Positions 1 through 10,263 are shown, counted from the first letter of the stretch. The stretch: DNA of 64,000 nucleotides from Sphingomonadaceae bacterium (GCA_030147805.1 JASBUR010000026.1:1-64000), one strand, 5' to 3'. Translations and numbers: made by a program. The notes: generated by a model from the sequence alone, not told the origin.

Positions 1-844
1 TTTCGACCGCCTTGGCGAAGGCGGAATAGGGCATCAGGATCGCCGCCGCTCCATAGCTGGCCAGCGCCCGCCGGGCGAGCCTGCGGCCGCTTTCCCCGGC
101 GAACTGGCCGTCCTTCAGGATCGCGTCGAAACTTTTGCGCATCTCCAGATAGGCGATCTGGAGCGCCAGCTGAAACTGCGAACTGGCGGTGTCGAGCGTA
201 TCGTCCAGCAGCACCGCATCGCGATGCCGGTCATAGCGGCGCAATGATCCGGCCATGACGTCTGACGGCAGGCGGCGGACGCGCAGATTGTGTTTGACGC
301 GCAACCATGCCGTCAGCCCGCCCTCGGCCTCCGCTTCCGCCGCCAGCTTTTCCGCCGCATCGTCGAGCAGCGGAAAACTGTTGCGGCGGGCGGCCAGGAA
401 GCGGCGCGATTCGGCCACCGGATCGGGAACTTCCTCCGGCGCATCCTGCCCAACAGCGCGGTCGGCGAGCGCCAGATGCTCCTCCCTGTAGCTGGTGTAG
501 AGCCGCAGCAGTGCTTCGGTAATGCCGGGATAATTGACCGCGACATCCCCGGTGGCGAGGGTTGGCAGGTCCAGATCGGCGAACATCGGGTCTTTGAGCA
601 CCGCATGTAGTCGCGCGGTCTGCTCCGCGCCGCCATCGCCCGCCACCTCCGCCATATCCAGCTTGTAGGTCCGCGCGAGTCGCAGCAGCATATCGGCCGT
701 CAGCGGCCGCTGGTTGCGCTCCAGCAGCGCGACGTAAGAGGCGGAAATATCCAGATCAGCGGCCATATCCGCCTGGGTCAGGCCAAGGTCGCGGCGCAAC
801 CGCCGCAATCGCGGCCCCATATAAACCGGGCTATCCTTGCGCAT
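1..844 (-). CDS. Short-chain fatty acyl-CoA regulator family protein (ScfR/RamB-like), 5' part
   Basis: Reading the minus strand from an ATG at 844 gives an open frame to the window edge (281 codons), so the C-terminus is missing. Residues about 8-63 form an XRE-type helix-turn-helix (motifs RLRRLRRDLGLTQADMA and SYVALLERNQRPL). The rest resembles the long ligand-sensing region of the ScfR/RamB family, which controls glyoxylate shunt and propionate genes in actinobacteria and alphaproteobacteria. It is divergent from aceA, with a 142-bp gap carrying repeats that could be its operator (864-895). This gene and the start of aceA look less GC-biased than the DNA after about 1.6 kb. Regulation of aceA is inferred from family and position. 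Confidence 0.85.
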   Translation of the reverse strand, partial: MRKDSPVYMGPRLRRLRRDLGLTQADMAADLDISASYVALLERNQRPLTADMLLRLARTYKLDMAEVAGDGGAEQTARLHAVLKDPMFADLDLPTLATGDVAVNYPGITEALLRLYTSYREEHLALADRAVGQDAPEEVPDPVAESRRFLAARRNSFPLLDDAAEKLAAEAEAEGGLTAWLRVKHNLRVRRLPSDVMAGSLRRYDRHRDAVLLDDTLDTASSQFQLALQIAYLEMRKSFDAILKDGQFAGESGRRLARRALASYGAAAILMPYSAFAKAVE

Positions 845-863
845 TGCAGCGACTCCTGTGCAG

Positions 864-895
864 ACTTTACAACTTTACAGCATAAATTTGTAAAG
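864..895. promoter_or_regulatory. Candidate operator between scfR-like gene and aceA
   Basis: ACTTTACA occurs twice in direct tandem (864-871 and 872-879), and TGTAAAG occurs inverted at 889-895, so CTTTACA/TGTAAAG also forms an inverted repeat. The site lies about 20 bp upstream of the regulator start and about 90 bp upstream of aceA. It is AT-rich in a GC-rich genome. This is a plausible autoregulatory and aceA operator for the adjacent XRE regulator. Only the repeats are seen; binding is inferred. Confidence 0.5.
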
Positions 896-986
896 ATCGA
901 CAACTGAACTTCAGCAGGACTGCCGCACTGCAACAGAGGGGATTAGGGCATGCCGCAACAGCTCACTTCCCACGCAAGGACGGCTC

Positions 987-2582
987 ATGACCTATCAGGA
1001 CAATATCGCAAAGGCGCAGCAGCTCATCGGCAGCCATCCCGGCACCTGGGACGGCATCAATGCCGAATCCGTCGCGCGCATGAAGCTGCAAAACCGTTTC
1101 AACACCGGCCTCGACATTGCGAAATATACCGCTGGCGTCATGCGCCGCGATATGGCCGCCTATGATCTGGACCCGGCCAACTACACCCAGTCGCTGGGCT
1201 GCTGGCACGGCTTCATCGGTCAGCAGAAGATGATCGCGATCAAGAAGCATTTCGGCACGACAAAGCAGAAATATCTGTACCTGTCGGGCTGGATGGTTGC
1301 CGCGCTGCGCAGCGACTTTGGCCCGCTGCCCGACCAGTCGATGCATGAAAAGACCAGCGTTCCCGCGCTGATCGAGGAACTATACACGTTCCTCAAGCAG
1401 GCCGACGCCCGCGAACTGGGCCTGATGTTCCGCGATCTCGACAAGGCGCGCGAAAGCGGCAACGCGGTCGAGGCACAGCGCCTGACCCACGCGATTGACA
1501 ATTATGAAACCCATGTCGTTCCGATCATCGCGGATATCGACGCGGGCTTCGGCAACGCGGAAGCGACCTACCTGCTCGCCAAGAAGATGATCGAGGCGGG
1601 CGCCTGCGCGCTGCAGATCGAGAATCAGGTGTCCGACGAGAAGCAGTGCGGTCACCAGGACGGCAAGGTCACCGTGCCGCACGAGGACTTCCTCGCCAAG
1701 GTCCGCGCCTGCCGCTACGCCTTCCTCGAGCTCGGCATCGACGACGGCATCATCGTCACGCGCACCGATTCGCTGGGCGCCGGCCTCACCAAGCAGATCG
1801 CCTACAGCCGCGAGCCGGGCGACATCGGCGACCAGTACAACAGCTTCCTCGACTGCGAGGAGATCACCGACATCGCCCAGGCGAACGGCGACGTGATCAT
1901 CAACCGCGGCGGCAAGCTGATGCGCCCGAAGCGGCTGCCGTCGAACCTGTTCCAGTTCCGCGAGGGGACCGGCGCCGACCGCTGCGTGCTCGACTGCATC
2001 GTGTCGCTGCAGAACGGCGCCGACCTGCTGTGGATCGAGACCGAGAAGCCGCACATCGAGCAGATCGCCTCGATGGTCGACCGCATCCGCGAGGTGGTTC
2101 CCAACGCCAAGCTCGTCTACAACAACTCGCCGTCGTTCAACTGGACGCTCAATTTCCGCCAGCAGGTGTTCGACGCCTGGACGCAGGCGGGCAAGGACGT
2201 GTCGGCCTACGACCGCGCCAGGCTGATGAGCGTCGACTACGACGCCACCGAGCTGGCGACCGAAGCCGACGAGCGCATCCGCACCTTCCAGAAGGACGCC
2301 GCGGCGCGCGCCGGCATCTTCCACCACCTGATCACCTTGCCGACCTATCACACCGCGGCGCTGTCGACCGACAATCTCGCCAAGGAATATTTCGGCGAGG
2401 CGGGCATGCTTGGCTACGTCAAGAACGTCCAGCGCCAGGAGATCCGCCAGGGCATCGCCTGCGTGAAGCACCAGAATATGTCGGGCTCGGACATCGGCGA
2501 CGACCACAAGGAATATTTCGCCGGCGAGGCCGCCTTGAAGGCGGGCGGCGCGCACAACACGATGAACCAGTTCGCCGCCTAG
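987..2582 (+). CDS. aceA: Isocitrate lyase
   Basis: The 531-residue protein cleaves isocitrate to glyoxylate and succinate, the first step of the glyoxylate shunt, in the cytoplasm. Its length fits the ~530-residue isocitrate lyase subfamily found in Pseudomonas and sphingomonads rather than the ~430-residue E. coli type. The active-site loop KQCGH is at residues 219-223 (Cys221) and the metal-binding segment DIDAGFGN at 183-190. The start is ATG 987, preceded by an AAGGA-like ribosome site. The malate synthase gene follows 128 bp downstream and a regulator is divergent, so this is a shunt operon. Third-position GC rises visibly around 1.5-1.65 kb within the gene, a possible recombination join. 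Confidence 0.95.
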   Translation: MTYQDNIAKAQQLIGSHPGTWDGINAESVARMKLQNRFNTGLDIAKYTAGVMRRDMAAYDLDPANYTQSLGCWHGFIGQQKMIAIKKHFGTTKQKYLYLSGWMVAALRSDFGPLPDQSMHEKTSVPALIEELYTFLKQADARELGLMFRDLDKARESGNAVEAQRLTHAIDNYETHVVPIIADIDAGFGNAEATYLLAKKMIEAGACALQIENQVSDEKQCGHQDGKVTVPHEDFLAKVRACRYAFLELGIDDGIIVTRTDSLGAGLTKQIAYSREPGDIGDQYNSFLDCEEITDIAQANGDVIINRGGKLMRPKRLPSNLFQFREGTGADRCVLDCIVSLQNGADLLWIETEKPHIEQIASMVDRIREVVPNAKLVYNNSPSFNWTLNFRQQVFDAWTQAGKDVSAYDRARLMSVDYDATELATEADERIRTFQKDAAARAGIFHHLITLPTYHTAALSTDNLAKEYFGEAGMLGYVKNVQRQEIRQGIACVKHQNMSGSDIGDDHKEYFAGEAALKAGGAHNTMNQFAA

Positions 2583-2606
2583 GCACCATTCCCTGGGGAG
2601 GGAGGG

Positions 2607-2634
2607 GCAGCCCGGGGCATCGGCTCCGGGCTGC
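2607..2634 (+). terminator. GC-rich hairpin between aceA and aceB
   Basis: A 9-bp perfect stem, GCAGCCCGG (2607-2615) and CCGGGCTGC (2626-2634), closes a 10-nt loop. It is followed by TTCGACTC, not a full T-run. It could be a weak terminator, an attenuator or an mRNA-stabilising 3' end that sets the aceA to aceB ratio. Confidence 0.4.
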
Positions 2635-2710
2635 TTCGACTCAGGGGCTCTGGCCAAGCGCGCCGCGCCGTGGAACTAGGGCGCGACAGATCGACGAGGG
2701 GAAGAACGGC

Positions 2711-4297
<1,587 letters not shown>

Positions 4298-4335
4298 GGC
4301 TGGCGAGGCCGCGGCAAAGCCGCTAGGCAGCGTTG

Positions 4336-4986
4336 ATGGCGGGGGACGAGCAGCAGGCAAGCAGAGCGGGCGGCGGTCTGCGGATCGATCCGCGCGTCGC
4401 GGATCGCACCGAGCAGGCCCTCGCGGTGCTGTTCTACCTGTGGTTCTGCTATCGCTTCGTCACCGCGATCGCCGCCGGCGCCACCGACCCGCGCGTCTAT
4501 GCGGTGCTGGTGGTCGACGGCATCGTGCTCGTCTTCATGCTGCTGCGCCGGCCGACGACCGACATCTCACTGCGCGTCGGCGACTGGTTCTGGGCGTTGG
4601 CGGCGACGCTGGCGCCGCTGCTGCTTGTTCCGGTCCCGCCGCTGGCGCCCAACGCCGGGCTGGCGCTGGTCTTCATCGGCATGGCGTTCAGCCTGTCGGC
4701 CAAGCTGATCCTGCGCCGCAGCTTCGGCATCGTCGCCGCCAACCGCGGCGTGAAGGTCGCGGGACCGTATCGGCTGGTGCGGCATCCGATGTATGCTGGC
4801 TATGTGATCGGTCATATCGGCACGTTGCTGCTGTTGCCGCATCTATGGAACTGGGTGTTGTTCCTGTTTGCGTGGACGGCGATGGCGATGCGGATACGGG
4901 CGGAGGAGCGGTTGTTGGCGGCGGATGCGGGTTATCAGGACTATGCAGCCCGGGTTCGGTACCGGTTGGTGCCCGGCATCTTTTAG
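4336..4986 (+). CDS. Isoprenylcysteine carboxyl methyltransferase family membrane protein
   Basis: This 216-residue polytopic membrane protein has about five hydrophobic segments (first near residues 26-48). The C-terminal motif GPYRLVRHPMYAGY is typical of the ICMT/PEMT methyltransferase fold, in which RHPxY contributes to S-adenosylmethionine binding. A downstream AEERLL segment also fits the family. The substrate in bacteria is usually unknown; lipid or isoprenoid-like substrates are possible. The start is taken as ATG 4336 rather than the TTG just before it. It lies 38 bp after aceB and 10 bp before another small membrane protein gene. Confidence 0.75.
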   Translation: MAGDEQQASRAGGGLRIDPRVADRTEQALAVLFYLWFCYRFVTAIAAGATDPRVYAVLVVDGIVLVFMLLRRPTTDISLRVGDWFWALAATLAPLLLVPVPPLAPNAGLALVFIGMAFSLSAKLILRRSFGIVAANRGVKVAGPYRLVRHPMYAGYVIGHIGTLLLLPHLWNWVLFLFAWTAMAMRIRAEERLLAADAGYQDYAARVRYRLVPGIF

Positions 4987-4996
4987 GCGGGAAGCG

Positions 4997-5374
4997 ATGC
5001 GACCTAAATCGATCTTGGCGTTCGAGCGACTCTACCTACTGGCCATTCTCATCGAACTGGCGCGGGTCGGCGCCCAGTGGCCGCAGCTCATGCAGCCGTC
5101 CGGAGCGGTCTTGCTGGGCCGGATTCTCGGCGCCGGGGTGTCGCTGCTGCTTCTTCTGCTGGCGTCGCGCCGCGGACGCGCCTGGGCAGCCCTCCTGCTC
5201 GGCGGGCTGTTCCTCTTTGGCTTGCCGATGGCAGCTGGCCTTTTCGGTGCCGGCAATGAGCCGCTCACGGCAGCCGTAACGGGGGGCCAGCTCGCCCTGC
5301 AGGGCGTGGCGCTCGCGTTGCTCCTGCGTCTCGAAAGCCGCGAATGGTTCGCCAGCCGCAATGCAGCTCATTGA
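4997..5374 (+). CDS. Small integral membrane protein, unknown function
   Basis: The 125-residue product begins MRPKSILAFERLYLL and has about four hydrophobic stretches (near 10-25, 40-58, 65-85 and 92-112). I do not recognise a family. ATG 4997 has GGCGGGAAG upstream and starts 10 bp after the methyltransferase stop, so the two are probably co-transcribed. It converges on the yjbH-like gene with only 3 bp between the stop codons. Confidence 0.6.
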   Translation: MRPKSILAFERLYLLAILIELARVGAQWPQLMQPSGAVLLGRILGAGVSLLLLLLASRRGRAWAALLLGGLFLFGLPMAAGLFGAGNEPLTAAVTGGQLALQGVALALLLRLESREWFASRNAAH

Positions 5375-5377
5375 CGA

Positions 5378-7708
5378 TTATTCGAGAATCTCGCGCCAAT
5401 CGCGCCGCAGCGTGTACATGTTCGCGGCGCCCGTCGTACCCAGCAACGGCCGGCGGATGACGACTATCTGGCCGCCGTCACGGATCAATGGCCGCCAGGC
5501 GATGCCGATGCCGCTGCGCACGTTGCGGATATAGAAAATGTCGAGCGGAATGCTGAGAAACAGGCCCTTGTCGAAGCGGCCCTCGCCGAACTCCTGCGCG
5601 GAGACGTCGGTGAAGGTTGCGAAAGCGCCAACCGAGATGCCCGACTTGAAGGTGCGCGACAGCTGGAAGGTGGCGCCCCAGTCCTTGGCGAGATAGCGGC
5701 CAGCCTTGATCGTCGCGTCGACCTCAAGGCTTTCCAGATGATAGAAGCCGGTGACGTGGCCGGTGACGACGTCATAGTCGCGGAACGAGAAGCGCTGGTC
5801 GTAGTCGCGCTGTCGCGCGTAGGTGACCTCGGCACCGATGGCCCAGTTGGCGTCATAGGGGCGGTAGAGCACCTCGCCGCCGACGCCCCCGAACATTTCT
5901 TCGAGCAGGCCACCGTACACGTGGCCGTAGAGCGATGGGGCGATGTTGAAACTATAGTCGGCCTGCAGGTGGGTGATCGCTGTCCGGCCCTCGCTTAGAT
6001 ATTCCTTGATGTCGGAGCGGACGCGCGGAAGCAGGCTGTCCGAGGGAATACGCAGCTTGTCGAAATTGTCGGACAGATTGAGCCCGACGCTGCCGGTGGC
6101 CGACAGACCCCGGCCAAGTTCGAGCTGGCCATGCAGTCGCAACCATAGCTGGTACAGGATGAATTGTTCAGGGCGGCCGAGGGTCGTGCGAAGGCCGGGG
6201 CGAATGGCATAGTAGAAGCCCGGCTTGCTCCCGCGCTGATAGCTGGCATCGCCAAGCGCCAGCGGCGGGTCTGAAAACTCGGTGCGCACGAACAGTTCGT
6301 CGGTCGAGCCCCGCCCCGGCTGCAGCGCCTTTTCGAGCTCCGCGCGGTACATCGTGGCGGCCATGGTCTCCAGGCCGCTCTCGACGAAGACGACGGTGAG
6401 GGCCCCATAGGATGGGGGCAGGACCGAGAAGGCGGCGCGGGCGATCCGGCCAAGGCCGGTTGCCATGTTGCGGAAGCGGCCCTGCGCGACGTAGAGCGTG
6501 ACAAGGCCCGGTTTGCTGAAGTCGGCTGAATGGAGGCCGGCGCCTTGCCTGCTCAGCGCCTCCAGGAGCTTCATTTCGTCGACATCAACTGGCACGCCGA
6601 TGGCGTGCGTGCGTGGCTCACTCGGGGTTGCCGGAACCGTTGAGGCGCCGGCAGGCGTCGCGGGCGCGACGGCTGTCGGCACTGCGGCGGGGAACGTAGC
6701 GGAAATGATCGGCGGTGCGGGCGGATCGATCTTGGGGCTCCGCGTGCGCTTGTTGAAGTTGGTAGTCAACACCAGCTTCACTCCGACTCGGTTCCCGCGT
6801 TCGAAACTGGCGCCGAGCTGGAGCCAGGACCGCGGCTTGTAGTCGAGCCCGAAATTGATCGGAAGATCGACGGTGAACCGGTTGCCGAGCGCCTCTGACT
6901 GATAGTCGTTCGGGTCGTACTCTACCTTGGCGGTCAATCCCCTGACCGGCGTATCATAGCTGAGGCCGCCGAAGAAGGCGGCATGGCTGCCTTTGAAGTA
7001 AGCGTTGTTCACCGTCCCGCCGCCCGAGGTGAACTCGCCCCGTTCGCGAAACCGGTCCGAAACCAGCAGGAAGGGATTCTTGATGTGGTTCCGTGACCCA
7101 AGATTACCCCACGCGATGCCGAACGACGCGTCGACGGGGCCGATCGTTTTGCTCATCACGAAGTATTCGGATGAAAAGAGCCCGGTGCCGAGGAAATCGC
7201 GCGCCCCGAAGGCGAGCGACGGCCGGACGCGCCCCTCATCGAGCATCTTGAGCTTCATGTCGAAGCCGCGGTCCTTGTAGCTCTGATCACCGCTGAATTC
7301 GGGTACCTGCGAGAAGAGGCGATTGCCGACCGAGCTATAGCGTAGCGTGGCCTCGAGCCATGGTGTCGCCTGCACGGTCAAAAAGTACCGCTCATAGGGA
7401 TCGACCTGGCTGCCGCCGAAGAAAAACTGTCCGTCAGGAGCGAAGCGTGCGGTCGGCGTCTGGATTAGTCCGACACCGCCGAAATCATTGATCGTGTGGG
7501 TTTCCGGGAATGGCTCCCACGGGCTCGCCGCGTCATCGGCCGCCTCGGCACGGGTCGCGCACAAGCTGAACAGGCTGACTCCCAGCAGCGCAAACGACAA
7601 ACGGCGGCGCGCAGGCGGCGTGCACCGGCGGGCCTCGGAAAGGATGGGGCCCGATCCCGTTGAGAAATTCACGGCTTTAGACACTCCCACAAACATCCGG
7701 TTCGTCAT
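5378..7708 (-). CDS. yjbH: YjbH/GfcD-family outer membrane exopolysaccharide protein
   Basis: This 776-residue protein resembles YjbH (GfcD), a predicted outer-membrane beta-barrel linked to exopolysaccharide secretion. The family hallmark NDFGGVGLIQTPTAR follows a signal peptide (hydrophobic run about 38-52, then TRAEA). The body has many alternating amphipathic strands, as expected for a barrel. A Pro/Ala-rich linker near residues 330-365 separates two halves. The first 35 residues are unusually long before the signal sequence, so translation may begin downstream of ATG 7708. The yjbF-like gene is divergent, 64 bp away. In E. coli these genes form one operon (yjbEFGH); here they do not. Confidence 0.85.
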   Translation of the reverse strand: MTNRMFVGVSKAVNFSTGSGPILSEARRCTPPARRRLSFALLGVSLFSLCATRAEAADDAASPWEPFPETHTINDFGGVGLIQTPTARFAPDGQFFFGGSQVDPYERYFLTVQATPWLEATLRYSSVGNRLFSQVPEFSGDQSYKDRGFDMKLKMLDEGRVRPSLAFGARDFLGTGLFSSEYFVMSKTIGPVDASFGIAWGNLGSRNHIKNPFLLVSDRFRERGEFTSGGGTVNNAYFKGSHAAFFGGLSYDTPVRGLTAKVEYDPNDYQSEALGNRFTVDLPINFGLDYKPRSWLQLGASFERGNRVGVKLVLTTNFNKRTRSPKIDPPAPPIISATFPAAVPTAVAPATPAGASTVPATPSEPRTHAIGVPVDVDEMKLLEALSRQGAGLHSADFSKPGLVTLYVAQGRFRNMATGLGRIARAAFSVLPPSYGALTVVFVESGLETMAATMYRAELEKALQPGRGSTDELFVRTEFSDPPLALGDASYQRGSKPGFYYAIRPGLRTTLGRPEQFILYQLWLRLHGQLELGRGLSATGSVGLNLSDNFDKLRIPSDSLLPRVRSDIKEYLSEGRTAITHLQADYSFNIAPSLYGHVYGGLLEEMFGGVGGEVLYRPYDANWAIGAEVTYARQRDYDQRFSFRDYDVVTGHVTGFYHLESLEVDATIKAGRYLAKDWGATFQLSRTFKSGISVGAFATFTDVSAQEFGEGRFDKGLFLSIPLDIFYIRNVRSGIGIAWRPLIRDGGQIVVIRRPLLGTTGAANMYTLRRDWREILE

Positions 7709-7772
7709 TACAAACCGGGCACATCCCGCTATACCCGCCAGAAGTTGAGCTTACAGCAGGAATGAGCCGCAA

Positions 7773-8444
7773 TTGCGAACACCCATCACGAGCCGCCGCG
7801 CATTCCTGAGCCTCGCCTCGCTCGGCGCGCTTGCCGGCTGCGCCGGCTTCAGCCGATCCTCGCCGTTCTGGGGGACGATGGCGGCTGGCATAGATCCTCC
7901 GGAGACGAGCAGGGTATCGCGATCCTATGCTGAGGCGCTTCCCTATGCGTCGATGGCGGCCTGGTTCAGCGGATCGCCCCAATCATTGCTGGTACTCGCA
8001 GCGTTTGCTCCCAACGACCGGCTGATCTGGCATTCGGCCGAGGGAGAAGCGATCGTGACGCATGGTCCGTTCGTGGTGCGGTCGCTCGGTACCGAGATCG
8101 AGCTTCGCGACACAAGCTTCACGCCGGCGATCCCCGACCTGCGAGAGGCCGATGGCGTGCGAAGCGAGCGCTGGTTCGATGTCGTCGTCGAGAGGCGGCG
8201 AGTGAGATTCCGCGCTCGATCAAGGTTTCGCGTCGGCGGGCTTGGTGCCGTGGACGTCTTCGGGATCGAACGGCGCCTGCGGCATATCAGCGAATCGGTA
8301 AGCTCGGACGGCAAGCCACGCTATAGTAACGACTATTGGATCGACGATACTGACGGCTTCTGTTGGAAAAGTCGTCAGATCGTCGTCCCGACGTTACCGC
8401 CATTCAACATCGAGGTGGTGAAACTGCCCGATCCTGCGGCCTGA
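7773..8444 (+). CDS. yjbF: YjbF/GfcB-family lipoprotein
   Basis: The 223-residue product has a Tat-like RR plus lipoprotein signal (TSRRAFLSLASLGALAGC, Cys at about 22) and matches the YjbF/GfcB family of outer-membrane lipoproteins in group 4 capsule and exopolysaccharide export. The first codon is TTG, with an AGGAA ribosome site about 11 nt upstream; the nearby ATG is in another frame. It is on the plus strand between the minus-strand yjbH-like and yjbE-like genes, with no yjbG in the window. Its partner is presumably the YjbH barrel. Confidence 0.75.
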   Translation: MRTPITSRRAFLSLASLGALAGCAGFSRSSPFWGTMAAGIDPPETSRVSRSYAEALPYASMAAWFSGSPQSLLVLAAFAPNDRLIWHSAEGEAIVTHGPFVVRSLGTEIELRDTSFTPAIPDLREADGVRSERWFDVVVERRRVRFRARSRFRVGGLGAVDVFGIERRLRHISESVSSDGKPRYSNDYWIDDTDGFCWKSRQIVVPTLPPFNIEVVKLPDPAA

Positions 8445-8485
8445 CCCTCGCGGCCCGGGCCCGACTAGTCAAAGGAGGGCAGGAG

Positions 8486-8512
8486 AAAAAAGAGCCGCCC
8501 GAGGGCGGCTCT
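8486..8512 (-). terminator. Rho-independent terminator of the yjbE-like gene
   Basis: AGAGCCGCCC (8491-8500) and GGGCGGCTCT (8503-8512) form a 10-bp perfect stem. On the minus strand the hairpin is followed by a run of six T (plus-strand A at 8486-8491). It lies 26 bp past the stop of the minus-strand yjbE-like gene and may also stop yjbF transcripts from the other side. Confidence 0.85.
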
Positions 8513-8537
8513 CTCTCTCTTCCGGCCTCTTGCGAAG

Positions 8538-8948
8538 TTACGGGTTGGTCGAGGTCGCCGTCGAAGTCGACGTCGACGTCGAAGTCGTGGTAGGCGGATT
8601 GGTCGTCGGGGGCGGGGTGGTGCCGCCGCCATTGTCCGGTGTGCTGTCGTCGCCACCAGTAGCCGCGACAGCAGCCGCGGCCAATACCGTCGCGGCCGCG
8701 ATCGCGAAACCGACGCCGAGGCCGCCTGCCGCTGCACCGGCAGCGGCGCCGCCCGCTGCGCCGCCGGTAGTCGAGGTCGTCGTCGTCGTCGTCGTCGTCG
8801 AGCTTGGGGTGTCAACCGTGGTTTCGACCGACGTGGAGTTAGGCGTCTCGGTCGTCGTGGTCGTCACGGCCGGCGCGCTCTGAGCCAGCGCCGTCGAAAC
8901 CTGCGCAAGCACCAGCGCACTGGCTGCAAGCATGGATAGTGTCCGCAT
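8538..8948 (-). CDS. yjbE: YjbE/GfcA-like secreted low-complexity protein
   Basis: The 136-residue product has a clear signal peptide (residues 1-22, ending TALAQ). It then has a Thr-rich block, an Ala/Gly segment that is probably membrane-embedded or beta-forming (about 66-95), the motif AVAATGGDDS and a Thr/Pro/Ser tail. E. coli YjbE has the same layout (an ALAATGGGDGS-like motif before a poly-Thr tail), so I call it YjbE-like although low complexity makes homology hard to prove. The Thr codons form ACG runs that look like GTC repeats on the plus strand. It is next to yjbF and ends at a strong terminator. Confidence 0.6.
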   Translation of the reverse strand: MRTLSMLAASALVLAQVSTALAQSAPAVTTTTTETPNSTSVETTVDTPSSTTTTTTTTSTTGGAAGGAAAGAAAGGLGVGFAIAAATVLAAAAVAATGGDDSTPDNGGGTTPPPTTNPPTTTSTSTSTSTATSTNP

Positions 8949-9309
8949 GAATCACCCCTGTGGTCTTGGATCGAAGTTCCGATTAATTGATTCCCGAACG
9001 AAAGCAAGGCCCATTGTAGCAAACCGCTGCCCCAATCGGTGGCCGTTGCGAAAATAGCACTAGATCATCCTCTCCGGCATCAAGGCGTTAATAGCAGCAC
9101 GCCGATCCGCTTATCTGGAAGCATATCAAGCAAAGTCATTTCGCCATTGTTGCGTGGTGTGGCCTGCGCGCAGGATGCCGGCGGGCGCCGCCGGGCGGAA
9201 GGCGACCTACAGTCTCTTTTGTCTCCGGCCGAGTTTGCTCTATGAGCTGGATCAGCGATGGTTTTGAGGTTCGTTTTTCATCATCTCGGACAAAAGGATA
9301 GAGGGCGCG
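8949..9309. other. Intergenic region upstream of yjbE-like and wzz-like genes
   Basis: This 361-bp gap separates divergent genes and must hold promoters for both. It is less GC-rich than the core, with a short GC-rich patch near 9175-9200 that can form GCCGGCGGGCGCC-type hairpins. I see no convincing sigma-70 boxes and no conserved gene. A 19-codon frame at 9242-9301 ends just before the wzz-like start and could be a leader, but nothing else supports it. Confidence 0.4.
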
Positions 9310-10263
9310 GTGATAGACGCTGGGCGAGAAACGACGTCGGGTCCTACGCTCGACGTGGGGGAGGAAGTGATCGGCATACGCGAGCTTCTGGCAGTGCTAT
9401 GGGCGCAGCGGTGGGTCGTGTTGTTCGTGGTTATCGGCTTTATGGCGGCGGCTGTTGCATACCTTAACGTTGCGAACTATCGATATACGGCGGAGTTGAA
9501 GATTACGCCTGCTCAGTCGTCAGGTGGCGGTAGTGCTGGCGGCGCAGGTTTGGCGAGCCTTGCTTCTCTCGCGGGGGTGAGTCTCGGTAAGGAAAGCTCG
9601 GTAACGCCGTTCCAATTATATATTGAAGGCGTCAAGTCGCGCGCTGTTGCAGAAGCAATGGCCCGTCAACCTGAGATTATGAAGGTGGTTTTCCAAGGCG
9701 AATGGGCGGAGAGCGAGCGGCGATTTGTGAATCGTCCAGGGGCTGCCAGTCAGATTTCGCGCGCAGTCAAAAATGCATTGGGCATTCCGGTGTATCCATG
9801 GCAAGCGCCCGATGCTGCACGCTTGCAGCAGTACATTCAGAACAATGTAAACATCATCGAAAGTCCAAAGTCTCCGGTCGTCACGTTAACTTTTTCACAT
9901 CCTGATCCTCAATTCGCCGAGCTTTTCCTAGCCTCTCTGAACCGTAACCTCGACGAGCAGCTGAGACGCAAAGCGCTTATTCGGACTGGACGATATATCT
10001 CATATCTTTCGGAACAGCTTCGGCGCGTTACGATTGCAGAGCACCGCCTCGCTCTAACAAACAGTCTCAGCGAGCAGGAGAAATTTCGGATGATGGCGAG
10101 TTCAGGGCTGGCCTATGCAGCCGACCCCTTTGGAGAGCCGACGTCCTCGATCATTCCCACGAGTCCAAAGCCCGCGACGACCCTTGTGCTGAGCGCCTTT
10201 CTTGGCTTGGCAGTTGGCACTCTCGTTGCTTTCGGCAGGTGGTACCTTGCCAAGCAGCGCTAG
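9310..10263 (+). CDS. wzz: Wzz/chain-length determinant family protein
   Basis: The 317-residue inner-membrane protein has the two-helix layout of polysaccharide co-polymerases: TM1 at about 35-57, a periplasmic domain with a coiled-coil-prone C-terminal half, and TM2 at about 288-310 preceded by the Pro-rich motif IIPTSPKPATT. It has no C-terminal BY-kinase domain, so it fits the Wzz class that sets chain length in Wzx/Wzy systems. The start is GTG 9310 after AGGATAGAGGG. GC content is lower than the flanking core. An IS5-family element sits exactly at the TAG stop, which also supplies the CTAG target duplication, so the protein is unchanged. Confidence 0.8.
   Translation: MIDAGRETTSGPTLDVGEEVIGIRELLAVLWAQRWVVLFVVIGFMAAAVAYLNVANYRYTAELKITPAQSSGGGSAGGAGLASLASLAGVSLGKESSVTPFQLYIEGVKSRAVAEAMARQPEIMKVVFQGEWAESERRFVNRPGAASQISRAVKNALGIPVYPWQAPDAARLQQYIQNNVNIIESPKSPVVTLTFSHPDPQFAELFLASLNRNLDEQLRRKALIRTGRYISYLSEQLRRVTIAEHRLALTNSLSEQEKFRMMASSGLAYAADPFGEPTSSIIPTSPKPATTLVLSAFLGLAVGTLVAFGRWYLAKQR

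Noticed and set aside
8363-8593. Frame overlapping the 3' end of yjbF and the terminator
   Set aside because: It crosses the terminator hairpin and has no motif or ribosome site.
8540-8935. GTC-rich repeats as a tandem-repeat or CRISPR-like array
   Set aside because: The repeats are Thr codons of the yjbE-like low-complexity secreted protein on the minus strand; there are no spacers.
9242-9301. 19-codon leader frame upstream of the wzz-like gene
   Set aside because: It has a start codon and ends near the wzz ribosome site, but nothing distinguishes it from chance and no attenuator hairpin is visible.
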